From contig CAYGID010000001.1 of NCBI GenBank assembly GCA_964349835.1, positions 62,001 through 126,000 on the forward strand: a DNA stretch of 64,000 nucleotides, in the 5' to 3' direction. The translations under genes were made by a program, and so were the position numbers. Shown here in pieces: positions 1 through 7,797 of the stretch. The number at the start of each line of letters is the position of its first letter. Positions within the stretch are counted from its first letter, which is position 1. Below the pieces are notes generated by a model. It saw only the letters and a program-made list of their open reading frames with translations. It was not told the DNA's origin and searched no databases. The stretch comes from JAQVSH01 sp964349835 (lineage in GTDB: Bacteria; Bacteroidota; Bacteroidia; Bacteroidales; UBA4181).

Positions 1-521
1 TAGTGTCGCGAAAGGACATCGAGTGCCTCTACCTTCACCACGTGCTCCATTCTCTGGCGCTGTGCAAGGTGCTGCCCGTGTTTCCGGACACTCGGATTCT
101 CGACTTGGGCACAGGCGGCGGTTTTCCCGGGATTCCCCTGGCCATCTTCTATCCGCAGGCTCAATTTCTGCTGGTCGACTCCATCGGAAAGAAACTGAAA
201 GTGGCCGAGGCAGTGGCCTCATCGATCGGGCTGCAAAATGTGGCCTTTGCCCACAGTCGGGTCGAGCAGGTGGAGGGCACGTTTCACTTTGTTGTGAGCC
301 GGGCGGTGGCCAAATTACCCGAGATGGCCGAATGGGTAAAGGGGAAGTTCGAAAAAAAGAGTGCAGGAAGGGTTCGAAACGGCATATTTTGCCTGAAAGG
401 AGGCCTCCTGGAGGAAGAACTTGCCCCCTTTTCGGGAAGAGTTACCGAGTTGGCCATCTCCGACTATTTTTCGGAACCCTATTTTGCCGAAAAGAAGATT
501 TTGTACCTTCCGATGAGCTAA
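1..521 (+). CDS. rsmG: 16S rRNA (guanine-N7) methyltransferase RsmG, 5' end cut off by window edge
   Basis: RsmG (GidB) methylates N7 of G527 in 16S rRNA using S-adenosylmethionine. The visible part begins with SRKDIE, followed by the HHVLHSLA stretch typical of the family and then the SAM-binding motif DLGTGGGFPGIPLA about 35 residues in. The frame is open to the left edge: the GTG at position 3 is an internal Val, because the family has further N-terminal residues before the SRKD segment. About 172 residues are visible; the full protein is usually a little over 200. The downstream gap carries the rpmH promoter, so rsmG probably ends its own transcript. The family is clear; only the missing N-terminus is uncertain. 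Confidence 0.93.
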   Translation, partial: VSRKDIECLYLHHVLHSLALCKVLPVFPDTRILDLGTGGGFPGIPLAIFYPQAQFLLVDSIGKKLKVAEAVASSIGLQNVAFAHSRVEQVEGTFHFVVSRAVAKLPEMAEWVKGKFEKKSAGRVRNGIFCLKGGLLEEELAPFSGRVTELAISDYFSEPYFAEKKILYLPMS

Positions 522-555
522 TTTGAGCTCTACCCCGAAAAAAGGGGGACACCAT

Positions 556-585
556 TTTGAAAACATCGAAAAAGGTATACCTTTG
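556..585 (+). promoter_or_regulatory. Bacteroidota-type promoter for rpmH
   Basis: A -33 box TTTG (556-559) is followed after 18 bases by a -7 box TACCTTTG (578-585), fitting the Bacteroidota consensus TTTG...TAnnTTTG. It lies in the gap between rsmG and rpmH and predicts a leader of roughly 55-60 bases. Confidence 0.7.
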
Positions 586-648
586 CAGTCCCAAAAAAGT
601 AAAATTTCACTCCGTGAGGAGTTTTGTAACGTATAACAACCTATTCTA

Positions 649-804
649 ATGAAAAGGACATTTCAACCCTCGATTAAGAAAAGAAAGAACAAACACGGTT
701 TTCGTGAAAGAATGTCAACCCCTAACGGCCGTAAGGTTTTGGCCGCACGCAGGGCAAGGGGCAGGAAGAAGTTAACCGTTTCGGACGAGTCCGCCTGCAG
801 GTAG
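649..804 (+). CDS. rpmH: 50S ribosomal protein L34
   Basis: A 51-residue, very basic protein starting MKRTFQPS and containing the family signature KHGFRERM, then NGRKVLAARRARGRKKL. L34 is a small component of the large ribosomal subunit. The ATG is preceded by an AT-rich leader without a Shine-Dalgarno, as usual in this phylum. It has its own promoter and is followed by a hairpin terminator, so it is probably transcribed alone. The tail (TVSDESACR) is slightly longer than in many homologues. Confidence 0.95.
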   Translation: MKRTFQPSIKKRKNKHGFRERMSTPNGRKVLAARRARGRKKLTVSDESACR

Positions 805-826
805 ACTCTTTAGACCGGTTCTCCAT

Positions 827-866
827 AAAAAGTAAGGAATCTTTCAAAGGGTTCTTTACTTTTTTG
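827..866 (+). terminator. Intrinsic terminator after rpmH
   Basis: An inverted repeat of about 14 base pairs (left arm AAAAGTAAGGAATC, right arm GGTTCTTTACTTTT, with G-U pairs) is closed by a short loop and runs into a T-rich stretch. It lies between the rpmH stop and mqnE. Confidence 0.75.
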
Positions 867-891
867 TTTCCATACCTTATCTCTCTACCCG

Positions 892-2037
892 ATGTTGCAT
901 CCTTTCTACATTAACCCCACAAACGCTTCCCTTCCGGGGCTCTCCGATATGGCAGAGCCATGGCGGGGGCTGGCCCAAAAGGTGGTGGCAGGGCAACGAA
1001 TTTCGGACGAGGAGGCTCTCCTGCTGCTCAACGAGGCCGAGCTGCCCTTTCTGGGGATGCTGGCCAATCGGGTAAGGGAACGTTTAAATGGGAACTTGGC
1101 CTGTTTTAACCGCAACTTTCATATTGAACCCACCAACATTTGCCGATATCACTGCCGTTTTTGCTCCTATCGCCGCACCGCGGGTGCGCCCGACAGCTGG
1201 GATTACTCGCTTTCGGAGATGCTCGACACGGTACAGGCAAAGGTGGCCGAAGGTGCTACCGAGGTGCATGTGGTGGGGGCGGTCTATCCCGGAAGGGGGT
1301 TGAAATCGGCCATCGAATTGATAGGCGCGATTCGGGCAGTTGCCCCGTTGCTCCATATTAAGGCCTACAGCGCAGTCGAATTAGATTATATGTTCTCGGC
1401 CGACGGGGTAGAACCCACCGAGGGATTGCGCCGCCTGAAAGAGGCAGGCCTCAATTCGTTGCCGGGCGGTGGTGCCGAGATTTTCGACAGCGAGATTCGC
1501 AGCGCCATCTGCCCCGAAAAAACCGACAGCCAAACTTGGCTCAACCTGCATGAAGCAGCCCATCGGCTTGGCATTCCCTCGAATGCTACCATGCTTTACG
1601 GTCATATTGAGTCGGGGTCGCACAGAATCGATCATATGGCCAGGCTGCGCGATTTGCAAGATCGAACCGGTGGCTTTAACTGTTTTATCCCACTGAAATT
1701 CCGCGAACAGAACAATGAACTGGGGCTTTCGGTTCAGGAGCTAGGACTAGCCGATGATCTGCGGATGTACGCGGTTGCCCGTGTTTACCTCGACAATTTC
1801 AGGCATCTCAAGGCCTACTGGCCCATGTTGGGCAAGGAGGGGGCCATGGTGGCGCTCTCATACGGAGTCGACGATCTCGACGGCACCATAGACGACACCA
1901 CCCGCATCTACTCGATGGCAGGGGCCGAGGAGCAAAACCCTGCCATGAACTCACAGCAGATGGCCCACCTGATAAGAGGCGCACAGCGTACCCCCGTTGA
2001 ACGCGACAGCCTCTACAACATAATCGGCGAATTCTGA
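892..2037 (+). CDS. mqnE: Aminofutalosine synthase MqnE (radical SAM)
   Basis: MqnE joins 3-[(1-carboxyvinyl)oxy]benzoate to a SAM-derived adenosyl group to give aminofutalosine, an early step of the futalosine menaquinone pathway. The radical SAM cluster motif is C84-x3-C88-x2-C91. PGGGAEIF and SNATMLYGHIE are hallmarks that separate MqnE from the related MqnC. Length (381 aa) is normal. A second possible start is Met20 (position 949); I keep the first because Bacteroidales homologues carry a similar N-terminal extension. No other mqn gene is in the window. The usual HP motif after EVHVVG is replaced by YPGRG, a local variation only. Confidence 0.9.
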   Translation: MLHPFYINPTNASLPGLSDMAEPWRGLAQKVVAGQRISDEEALLLLNEAELPFLGMLANRVRERLNGNLACFNRNFHIEPTNICRYHCRFCSYRRTAGAPDSWDYSLSEMLDTVQAKVAEGATEVHVVGAVYPGRGLKSAIELIGAIRAVAPLLHIKAYSAVELDYMFSADGVEPTEGLRRLKEAGLNSLPGGGAEIFDSEIRSAICPEKTDSQTWLNLHEAAHRLGIPSNATMLYGHIESGSHRIDHMARLRDLQDRTGGFNCFIPLKFREQNNELGLSVQELGLADDLRMYAVARVYLDNFRHLKAYWPMLGKEGAMVALSYGVDDLDGTIDDTTRIYSMAGAEEQNPAMNSQQMAHLIRGAQRTPVERDSLYNIIGEF

Positions 2038-2056
2038 TGCCGCCAACCGGTAAGGG

Positions 2057-2088
2057 TTTGCGGTTGTGCCCATTTTCGTGTAAGTTTG
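2057..2088 (+). promoter_or_regulatory. Bacteroidota-type promoter for the PASTA-rluD-ddl operon
   Basis: TTTG (2057-2060), 20-base spacer, then TAAGTTTG (2081-2088): a full match to the phylum consensus, 22 bases before the PASTA gene start codon. It implies that the PASTA gene opens a separate four-gene transcript from mqnE. Confidence 0.8.
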
Positions 2089-2110
2089 CACGCATTAATG
2101 ATTCTGTTCC

Positions 2111-2917
2111 ATGCGTTTTCTAAAACATTTGGGCGTCATAGCTCTCCTCAGCCTGCTGCTGATTTTGGGGGTATTTTACCTGTTGGCAAAATATACGCGG
2201 CACAGTGAAACCATTTTGGTTCCCAGTCTGCAGGGACTCACACTCCCCGAAATTGAAGAGGTGCTCCACCGGGAGGAGCTAACCTTTGCCATTAACGATT
2301 CGGTGTACAACACCACCCAAAAACCGGGTTCGGCCATATCGCAAAACCCTTCGGCCGGCAGTATGGTAAAAAAGGGCAGGACCATCTTTCTGATTATGAA
2401 TGCTTCGGAGGCCGAGATGGTGAATGTTCCCCGCGTGGTGGGAATCTCGCTCCGTCAGGCCGACCGTATGCTGACGGGGACCGGACTCCGGGTGGGACGC
2501 CTCACCTATGTTCCCGACATTGCGCGCAACAATGTGCTGGCCATCTCTTCGGGGGGCAAAAGCATTACCCCCGGCACCCCCATTGCCAAGGGCTCGGTGG
2601 TTGACCTCACCTTGGGTCGGGGCGAAGGACAAAACGCTACCGCTGTCCCTTCACTTTATGGGAAAAGCTACCGCGAGGCGCTCGATTTGTTACAGCAGGC
2701 GCAGCTAAACAGAGGTACGCTCCAATTCGACAACTCGGTAAAGAGTGGCGAAGACTCTCTGAAGGCGGTTGTTTTTAAACAGTTGCCCGAACCCTCTCTT
2801 CTTGAAAACATCACGCCGGGCGAGAGTGTCTCGATTTGGCTCACAGCTAATCCTTCGCTCATCAAAAATATCGGTTCCGAAAGTGTGGATGACATTGCAG
2901 AACCGACAGATCTTTAA
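2111..2917 (+). CDS. PASTA-domain membrane protein
   Basis: A 268-residue protein with a short cytoplasmic N-terminus, one membrane segment (about residues 8-27) and three extracytoplasmic PASTA repeats (about 35-105, 106-175 and 177-250), each with a VP(x)hxG-type opening (VPSLQGLT, VPRVVGIS, VPSLYGKS). PASTA modules bind peptidoglycan fragments or act as spacers in penicillin-binding proteins and Ser/Thr kinases. Here neither a kinase nor a transpeptidase domain is attached. It lies 3 bases upstream of the T9SS cargo gene and in one transcript with rluD and ddl, which suggests a cell-wall role; the exact function is unknown. Confidence 0.85.
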   Translation: MRFLKHLGVIALLSLLLILGVFYLLAKYTRHSETILVPSLQGLTLPEIEEVLHREELTFAINDSVYNTTQKPGSAISQNPSAGSMVKKGRTIFLIMNASEAEMVNVPRVVGISLRQADRMLTGTGLRVGRLTYVPDIARNNVLAISSGGKSITPGTPIAKGSVVDLTLGRGEGQNATAVPSLYGKSYREALDLLQQAQLNRGTLQFDNSVKSGEDSLKAVVFKQLPEPSLLENITPGESVSIWLTANPSLIKNIGSESVDDIAEPTDL

Positions 2918-2920
2918 AGT

Positions 2921-4867
2921 ATGAACATCGGGGTACTTCTGATAGGTATGGGTTTTGCACTGCTCCCGGCCGCGATGCAGGAGGCCGTTGCACAGGAGGC
3001 TCTTACTCAGTATTCGGCTCCGCAAAATACGGGTGTGCATGAACGGCTATCCTCACTCGATTTCAATCCTGCCCTGCGGGCGATGCGTTTTGGGGCTGCA
3101 TCCAGAGAGTGGGCTGCAACGCAGCAGCTCCGCAACAGTGAACCGATGCTCGAACTCCCCTTTTTCGAAGATTTTTCTGCCCCGTCAACCGCTTCGGCGG
3201 TCCCCGAAGGCTATCCTTCGGCCGAACGATGGGCCAACCGACAGGTGTGGGTTAACAACAGCTGGTCTGTTTCGCCTCCCACCGTGGGAGTAGCCACCTT
3301 CGACGCGCTCAACGAAGCGGGGCAGCTCCACCCCTCGGCACCGACCGCTTCGTGGGGAGCCGACACCCTTACCTCGCATCCGATAAACCTGGAGTATCCC
3401 GGGCAAACCGATATCTGGTTCAGTTTTTGGTATCAGCCCGAGGGGCTGGGCAACGCACCCGAAAAAAACGACAGCCTCTTGGTCGATTTTTTTAACCCGA
3501 TAACCCTCCGCTGGGAAAATGTGTGGCAGGCCCCCGGCGATACGCTGCACCCTTTCAGGCAGGTGATGATTCCCGTAAACCGCCCCGACTATCTGCAAAA
3601 GGGGTTCCGTTTCCGGTTCCGCAACAGGGTAAGCCTTATATCCGACTATTATAACCGGGGTCTCAGGGGAAATGGCGACCACTGGCACGTGGATTATATC
3701 CGCCTCGACAAACTCAGGAGTGCCGCCGACAGCACATTCCGTGATGTGGGAGTGGTTTCGGGTCCGGGAACTCTCTTAAGCCATTACGAAGAGGTACCCT
3801 ACACCCATTTTCAAGTGGCCTTCCTCTCCGAGTCGAATAGCGAACTCTCCTTCTCGTACCGGAATCTTTGGCACACCACCCTGCTTACCGGCCGCCGTTT
3901 CAGCATAACCGATATGTGGGATCCGCAACAGCGAAGCACTTTCTATTGGGGAGGCAACGCCAACACGCTGCCGACCATCGAAACCCGATTTTCGGGACCT
4001 ATCGATACCCCCTTTGTTCAGGATGCAGCCGATTCGGTTCACTATCGCATCAAAGCTTGGGTTGAGACCTTCGGGGGCGACCCCAAAGGAAACGATACGC
4101 TGGTGAGCTCTCAGACCTTCGGCCGGCGCTTTGCGCGCGACGATGGTTCGGCCGAGGCGGGATATGGCATTGAGGAGAGTGCGGGTAGTGTAGCGCTCTC
4201 TTTCAGAGCGTTTGTGCCCGATTCGCTCGATGCGGTGGAGCTCTGGCTCAATGCTACCGCGAGTAGCAGCGCCTCGCCGGCGCCTTTCAGGCTTGCGATT
4301 TGGGCCGACAATAACGGCAAACCGGGAGCGCTGCTCTATGAGTCGACCTCCGAGATCAGCGTAGTGCCCGAAAGCCGATTCCACACCTTTGCCCTCGAGA
4401 AAACAGTCAAAGTGAACGGCACATTTTACGTGGGATGGACACAGGATCACACCGACTATCTGAATGTGGGTTTCGACCGAAACCGACCCCGCCCGGGGGC
4501 TCTCTTTTACCGGATAGGGGGGGGCGGATGGTTGCCATCAGCCTTAACCGGGCAGGGGGTTGCCATGATTCGTCCACTGGCAAAACGAAGCCTTACGATT
4601 CCGGAAATTCCCGCTGAAAATGTTCAAAACGAAGTCTTTGTTTCGCCAAATCCTGCCCGAACGTCTCTACATCTCACCTCTCCGGGGCCCGGCGTGACCC
4701 TCGAGCAGATACAACTCCTTGACCCTTCGGGGCGAGTAATTCTTACACAGAGGGGCGATGCACTGTTGCTTGAACTACCCCTGCTGCCCAACGGCCCCTA
4801 TTTATTGAGAATCCGCACCTCGAACGGTAAAACTGCGGTAAAACGGTTATTGATTGCTCACCCATGA
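2921..4867 (+). CDS. Secreted protein with T9SS type A C-terminal sorting domain
   Basis: A 648-residue protein with a signal peptide (about residues 1-25, ending near AVAQEA) and a C-terminal region of about 75 residues beginning VSPNPARTSLHL and ending with a short basic segment, the pattern of the type IX secretion sorting domain. The middle is rich in Ser, aromatic residues and predicted beta strands, with no enzyme motif I recognise. Proteins with this domain cross the outer membrane through T9SS and are usually anchored or released at the surface. The gene follows the PASTA gene by 3 bases and overlaps rluD by 4 bases (ATGA). The adhesive or structural role is inference. Confidence 0.8.
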   Translation: MNIGVLLIGMGFALLPAAMQEAVAQEALTQYSAPQNTGVHERLSSLDFNPALRAMRFGAASREWAATQQLRNSEPMLELPFFEDFSAPSTASAVPEGYPSAERWANRQVWVNNSWSVSPPTVGVATFDALNEAGQLHPSAPTASWGADTLTSHPINLEYPGQTDIWFSFWYQPEGLGNAPEKNDSLLVDFFNPITLRWENVWQAPGDTLHPFRQVMIPVNRPDYLQKGFRFRFRNRVSLISDYYNRGLRGNGDHWHVDYIRLDKLRSAADSTFRDVGVVSGPGTLLSHYEEVPYTHFQVAFLSESNSELSFSYRNLWHTTLLTGRRFSITDMWDPQQRSTFYWGGNANTLPTIETRFSGPIDTPFVQDAADSVHYRIKAWVETFGGDPKGNDTLVSSQTFGRRFARDDGSAEAGYGIEESAGSVALSFRAFVPDSLDAVELWLNATASSSASPAPFRLAIWADNNGKPGALLYESTSEISVVPESRFHTFALEKTVKVNGTFYVGWTQDHTDYLNVGFDRNRPRPGALFYRIGGGGWLPSALTGQGVAMIRPLAKRSLTIPEIPAENVQNEVFVSPNPARTSLHLTSPGPGVTLEQIQLLDPSGRVILTQRGDALLLELPLLPNGPYLLRIRTSNGKTAVKRLLIAHP

Positions 4868-5949
4868 CAGAAGAGGAACTTTTACAAGATGTACCGGCCG
4901 AAAACGCCGAGATGTACGAACACCACCGCATTACGGTGGATAAGGGGCAGTCGCCGGTAAGAATCGACAAGTTTCTGACCCACCGCCTTGAGCACGTTTC
5001 GCGGAATAAGATTCAGAGTTCAGCCGACGCGGGGTGCATTCTGGTAAATGGTAAGGCCGTAAAATCGAGCTATAAGATTAAACCATTAGACGAGATTTCG
5101 GTGGTGATGGCCACCCCGCCCCGCGATACCGAAATTGTACCCGAAGATATCCCACTCAATATTGTGTACGAGGATGACTCTCTGCTGGTTGTGAATAAGC
5201 CGGCAGGCATGGTGGTGCATCCCGGCTTTAACAACTACACAGGCACGCTGGTTCATGCGCTTGCCTGGCATCTGAAGGATCTGCCTCTGTTTAGCTCTGG
5301 CGAATTGCGGCCGGGACTGGTGCACCGAATCGACAAGGATACCTCCGGACTGCTTGTGGTGGCTAAGACCGAGTTTGCTATGGCGCATCTGGCCAAACAG
5401 TTTTTTGACCACAGCACCAACCGCGAATACCATGCATTGGTGTGGGGCGAAATGGAAGAAAAGGAGGGAACCTTTGTGAGCAATATTGGACGAAACCCAC
5501 ACAATCGGCTGCAGATGTGGATCTTTTCCGATGAGAGCGAGGGGAAACCGGCCGTTACGCACTATAAGGTGCTTGAGAGTTTTGGTTATGTGTCGTTGGT
5601 TGCGTGCAGGCTCGAAACCGGCCGGACGCATCAGATCAGGGCCCATTTCCGACACTCGGGACATCCTCTCTTCTCCGACGAGTTGTATGGAGGCAAGGAG
5701 ATTTTGCGCGGAACCACCTTTACCAAGTACAAACAGTTTGTACAAAATTGCTTTAAAATGCTGCCGCGTCAGGCGCTGCACGCCCGGTTGCTTGGCTTTA
5801 CCCATCCGGTAACAGGAAAACGGATGCTGTTTGAGGTCGAAATGGCCTCCGATATGGCTCGCGTGGTTGAAAAATGGCGAAACTACATTGTGGGTCGCGA
5901 GGAATTTTCGTTGCACGCAACCCCCGAAGATCATACTCTTTCTGAATGA
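4864..5949 (+). CDS. rluD: 23S rRNA pseudouridine synthase, RluD family
   Basis: A 361-residue enzyme that isomerises uridines in 23S rRNA (RluD acts on helix 69). An S4 RNA-binding domain occupies about residues 30-90 and the catalytic domain about 95-330; the motif HRIDKDTSG carries the catalytic Asp157. RTHQIRAH near residue 257 is the second family signature. The start codon overlaps the upstream stop (ATGA), and the stop overlaps the ddl start in the same way, so the three genes are translationally coupled. RluA/C/D assignment inside the family rests on the S4 domain and length. Confidence 0.9.
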   Translation: MTEEELLQDVPAENAEMYEHHRITVDKGQSPVRIDKFLTHRLEHVSRNKIQSSADAGCILVNGKAVKSSYKIKPLDEISVVMATPPRDTEIVPEDIPLNIVYEDDSLLVVNKPAGMVVHPGFNNYTGTLVHALAWHLKDLPLFSSGELRPGLVHRIDKDTSGLLVVAKTEFAMAHLAKQFFDHSTNREYHALVWGEMEEKEGTFVSNIGRNPHNRLQMWIFSDESEGKPAVTHYKVLESFGYVSLVACRLETGRTHQIRAHFRHSGHPLFSDELYGGKEILRGTTFTKYKQFVQNCFKMLPRQALHARLLGFTHPVTGKRMLFEVEMASDMARVVEKWRNYIVGREEFSLHATPEDHTLSE

Positions 5950-6926
5950 AAACGATTGCTTTAGTGGCCGGCGGCAACTCTGCCGAGGCCGAGGTTTCAC
6001 TGCGGAGCGCTGCCTTTGTGATGTCGCAATTCGATACAACCCGCTATCTGGTCTATCTGGTTACAGTAAAGGGAACCGAATGGGCAGTACAACTCGATGG
6101 AGCCGCTTATCCCATCGATAAGAACGATTTTTCGGCCACCCTCAATGGCCAAAAGCTGCGGTTCAACGCGGTCTACATTCTGATTCACGGCACGCCGGGC
6201 GAGGACGGAAAGCTGCAGGCCTTTTTTGAGTTGTTGCACATTCCATACACCGGCTGCGGCCTGCTCACCTCGGCACTCACCTTTAACAAGTATAGCTGCA
6301 AATCGTACCTCGAGAAGTTTGGTGTCCCCATGGCCAAAGGGATTCTAATTCGCAAGGGCGAGCGTGTAAACGCCCCGGAGGTTGTGAGGGAGGTGGGACT
6401 ACCCTGCTTTATAAAACCGAATAACGGCGGATCTAGTTTCGGCGTTTCGAAAATCAAGTCGGAAGCCGAACTGCTCCCGGCACTCGAAAAGGCATTTGCA
6501 CACGACAGTGAGATTATTGTGGAATCGTTTCTGCAGGGCACCGAAATTACCTGTGGGTTGCTGCGCAAGGAGGGCAAATTGCGGGTTCTGCCCATTACAG
6601 AGGTGGTACCCGAAACCGAATTCTTCGATTACGAGGCCAAGTATCTGGGAAAATCGCGCGAGATTACGCCGGCCCGCATCACTCGCGAGGTATGGGAGGC
6701 ATGTGAGGCACTCTCCTGCACCATTTATAATGCGTTGAATTGCCGTGGAATTGTTCGGATCGACTATATGATCTGTAACGAGCAGCTCTATTTTCTAGAG
6801 GTGAATACCATTCCCGGAATGACGCAACAGAGTTTTGTGCCTCAGCAAATTGCGGCAGCCGAATGGAATGTACGCGACTTTCTTACCACCCTTCTGGAGG
6901 AGGCGCTCACCGACCCCACCCGCTAA
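5946..6926 (+). CDS. ddl: D-alanine--D-alanine ligase
   Basis: An ATP-grasp ligase that makes the D-Ala-D-Ala dipeptide for peptidoglycan precursors in the cytoplasm. The N-terminal domain starts MKTIALVAGGNSAEAEVS. The ATP-grasp core includes KPNNGGSSFGVSK, and the C-terminal Mg-binding segment is EVNTIPGMTQQS. Length (326 aa) is normal. It is the last gene of the PASTA / T9SS cargo / rluD / ddl operon, coupled by a 4-base overlap. The gene downstream is convergent. Confidence 0.95.
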   Translation: MKTIALVAGGNSAEAEVSLRSAAFVMSQFDTTRYLVYLVTVKGTEWAVQLDGAAYPIDKNDFSATLNGQKLRFNAVYILIHGTPGEDGKLQAFFELLHIPYTGCGLLTSALTFNKYSCKSYLEKFGVPMAKGILIRKGERVNAPEVVREVGLPCFIKPNNGGSSFGVSKIKSEAELLPALEKAFAHDSEIIVESFLQGTEITCGLLRKEGKLRVLPITEVVPETEFFDYEAKYLGKSREITPARITREVWEACEALSCTIYNALNCRGIVRIDYMICNEQLYFLEVNTIPGMTQQSFVPQQIAAAEWNVRDFLTTLLEEALTDPTR

Positions 6927-6972
6927 GAACTACATCTGCACGCTGAAAAGCGCTTGGTATTCGCCACACCGA

Positions 6973-7797
6973 CTAGCCTGCCTCTGAGTCGAGTGCCATC
7001 TCGGCAGCCCATTTGTCGATAATGCCGAAGGCGAGTTGTTCGAGCCGCTCACCCTCTGAGTAGTTGGCAGGCGCTGTGAATTGCACCCTTTTGTGATGTA
7101 ACAGGGGCACCGCTTTTTCGCTGCCGCCGGGGCGGTATACCGCGATGGCATAGCCTCCCTGATCTTTTACCAGTTTCATACAGGGCACATCGGTCGATCC
7201 GTCGCCGAAATAGGTCATATACCTGAAGGAGATTCGACGGTCGGCAAGGGCCATATAGGCGTTAATGCCGTCTGCATCCCACTCGTTGAGTTCGCCTTTG
7301 TTAATTCGAAACAGAAACTGGGTTTTGGTGGTGTAGTTTACAGCCAGAGCCGGCCAGAAGGCCACCCCGTTGGTGTCGTACATGAAGCCCGATGCATAGA
7401 TCTTCTTAAAATGGCCACAAATGGGGCTCCCTTCTAACATTTCGCGCAAACCCGAAGAGATGATGTAGTGCTCGAGCACCACCCCTTTTTGTTCTGCGTA
7501 GCGGTTTACCCGATGAAACCAATCGAGTACCCCCGGAAAGAGTTCGATGCGGGCACCGCACTGCCGGAACGACTCGCGGCTGATGCACATCTCTTTGTGC
7601 GTGGCCTCACGAAGCATTTCGTACATATACGACAGGATGTTGTCGCCCTGTTGCGTGCGTGCCCTCTGTTCGCAACGCGCCCAGAAATCGTTGGGGTTGA
7701 GACCCAGTTGTTGCATAAAGGCATACTCCTGCATGTTTCCGGGCGAGAGGGTACCGTCGAAATCGTAGATGAAGGCGGCCAGGGGTTCGGTTTTCAT
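6973..7797 (-). CDS. HAD-superfamily phosphatase
   Basis: A 274-residue haloacid-dehalogenase-type hydrolase. Motif I is DFDGTLS with the nucleophile Asp12 and acid/base Asp14, motif II is the ISSG segment, and motif IV is GDGSTDVPCM. A cap region lies between motifs I and II. It resembles the phosphoserine-phosphatase-like branch, but the substrate cannot be read from sequence. The ATG overlaps the stop of the hybrid sensor-regulator upstream (ATGA), so the two are made from one message. That coupling suggests a job tied to the sensed metabolite, which is inference. Confidence 0.85.
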   Translation of the reverse strand: MKTEPLAAFIYDFDGTLSPGNMQEYAFMQQLGLNPNDFWARCEQRARTQQGDNILSYMYEMLREATHKEMCISRESFRQCGARIELFPGVLDWFHRVNRYAEQKGVVLEHYIISSGLREMLEGSPICGHFKKIYASGFMYDTNGVAFWPALAVNYTTKTQFLFRINKGELNEWDADGINAYMALADRRISFRYMTYFGDGSTDVPCMKLVKDQGGYAIAVYRPGGSEKAVPLLHHKRVQFTAPANYSEGERLEQLAFGIIDKWAAEMALDSEAG

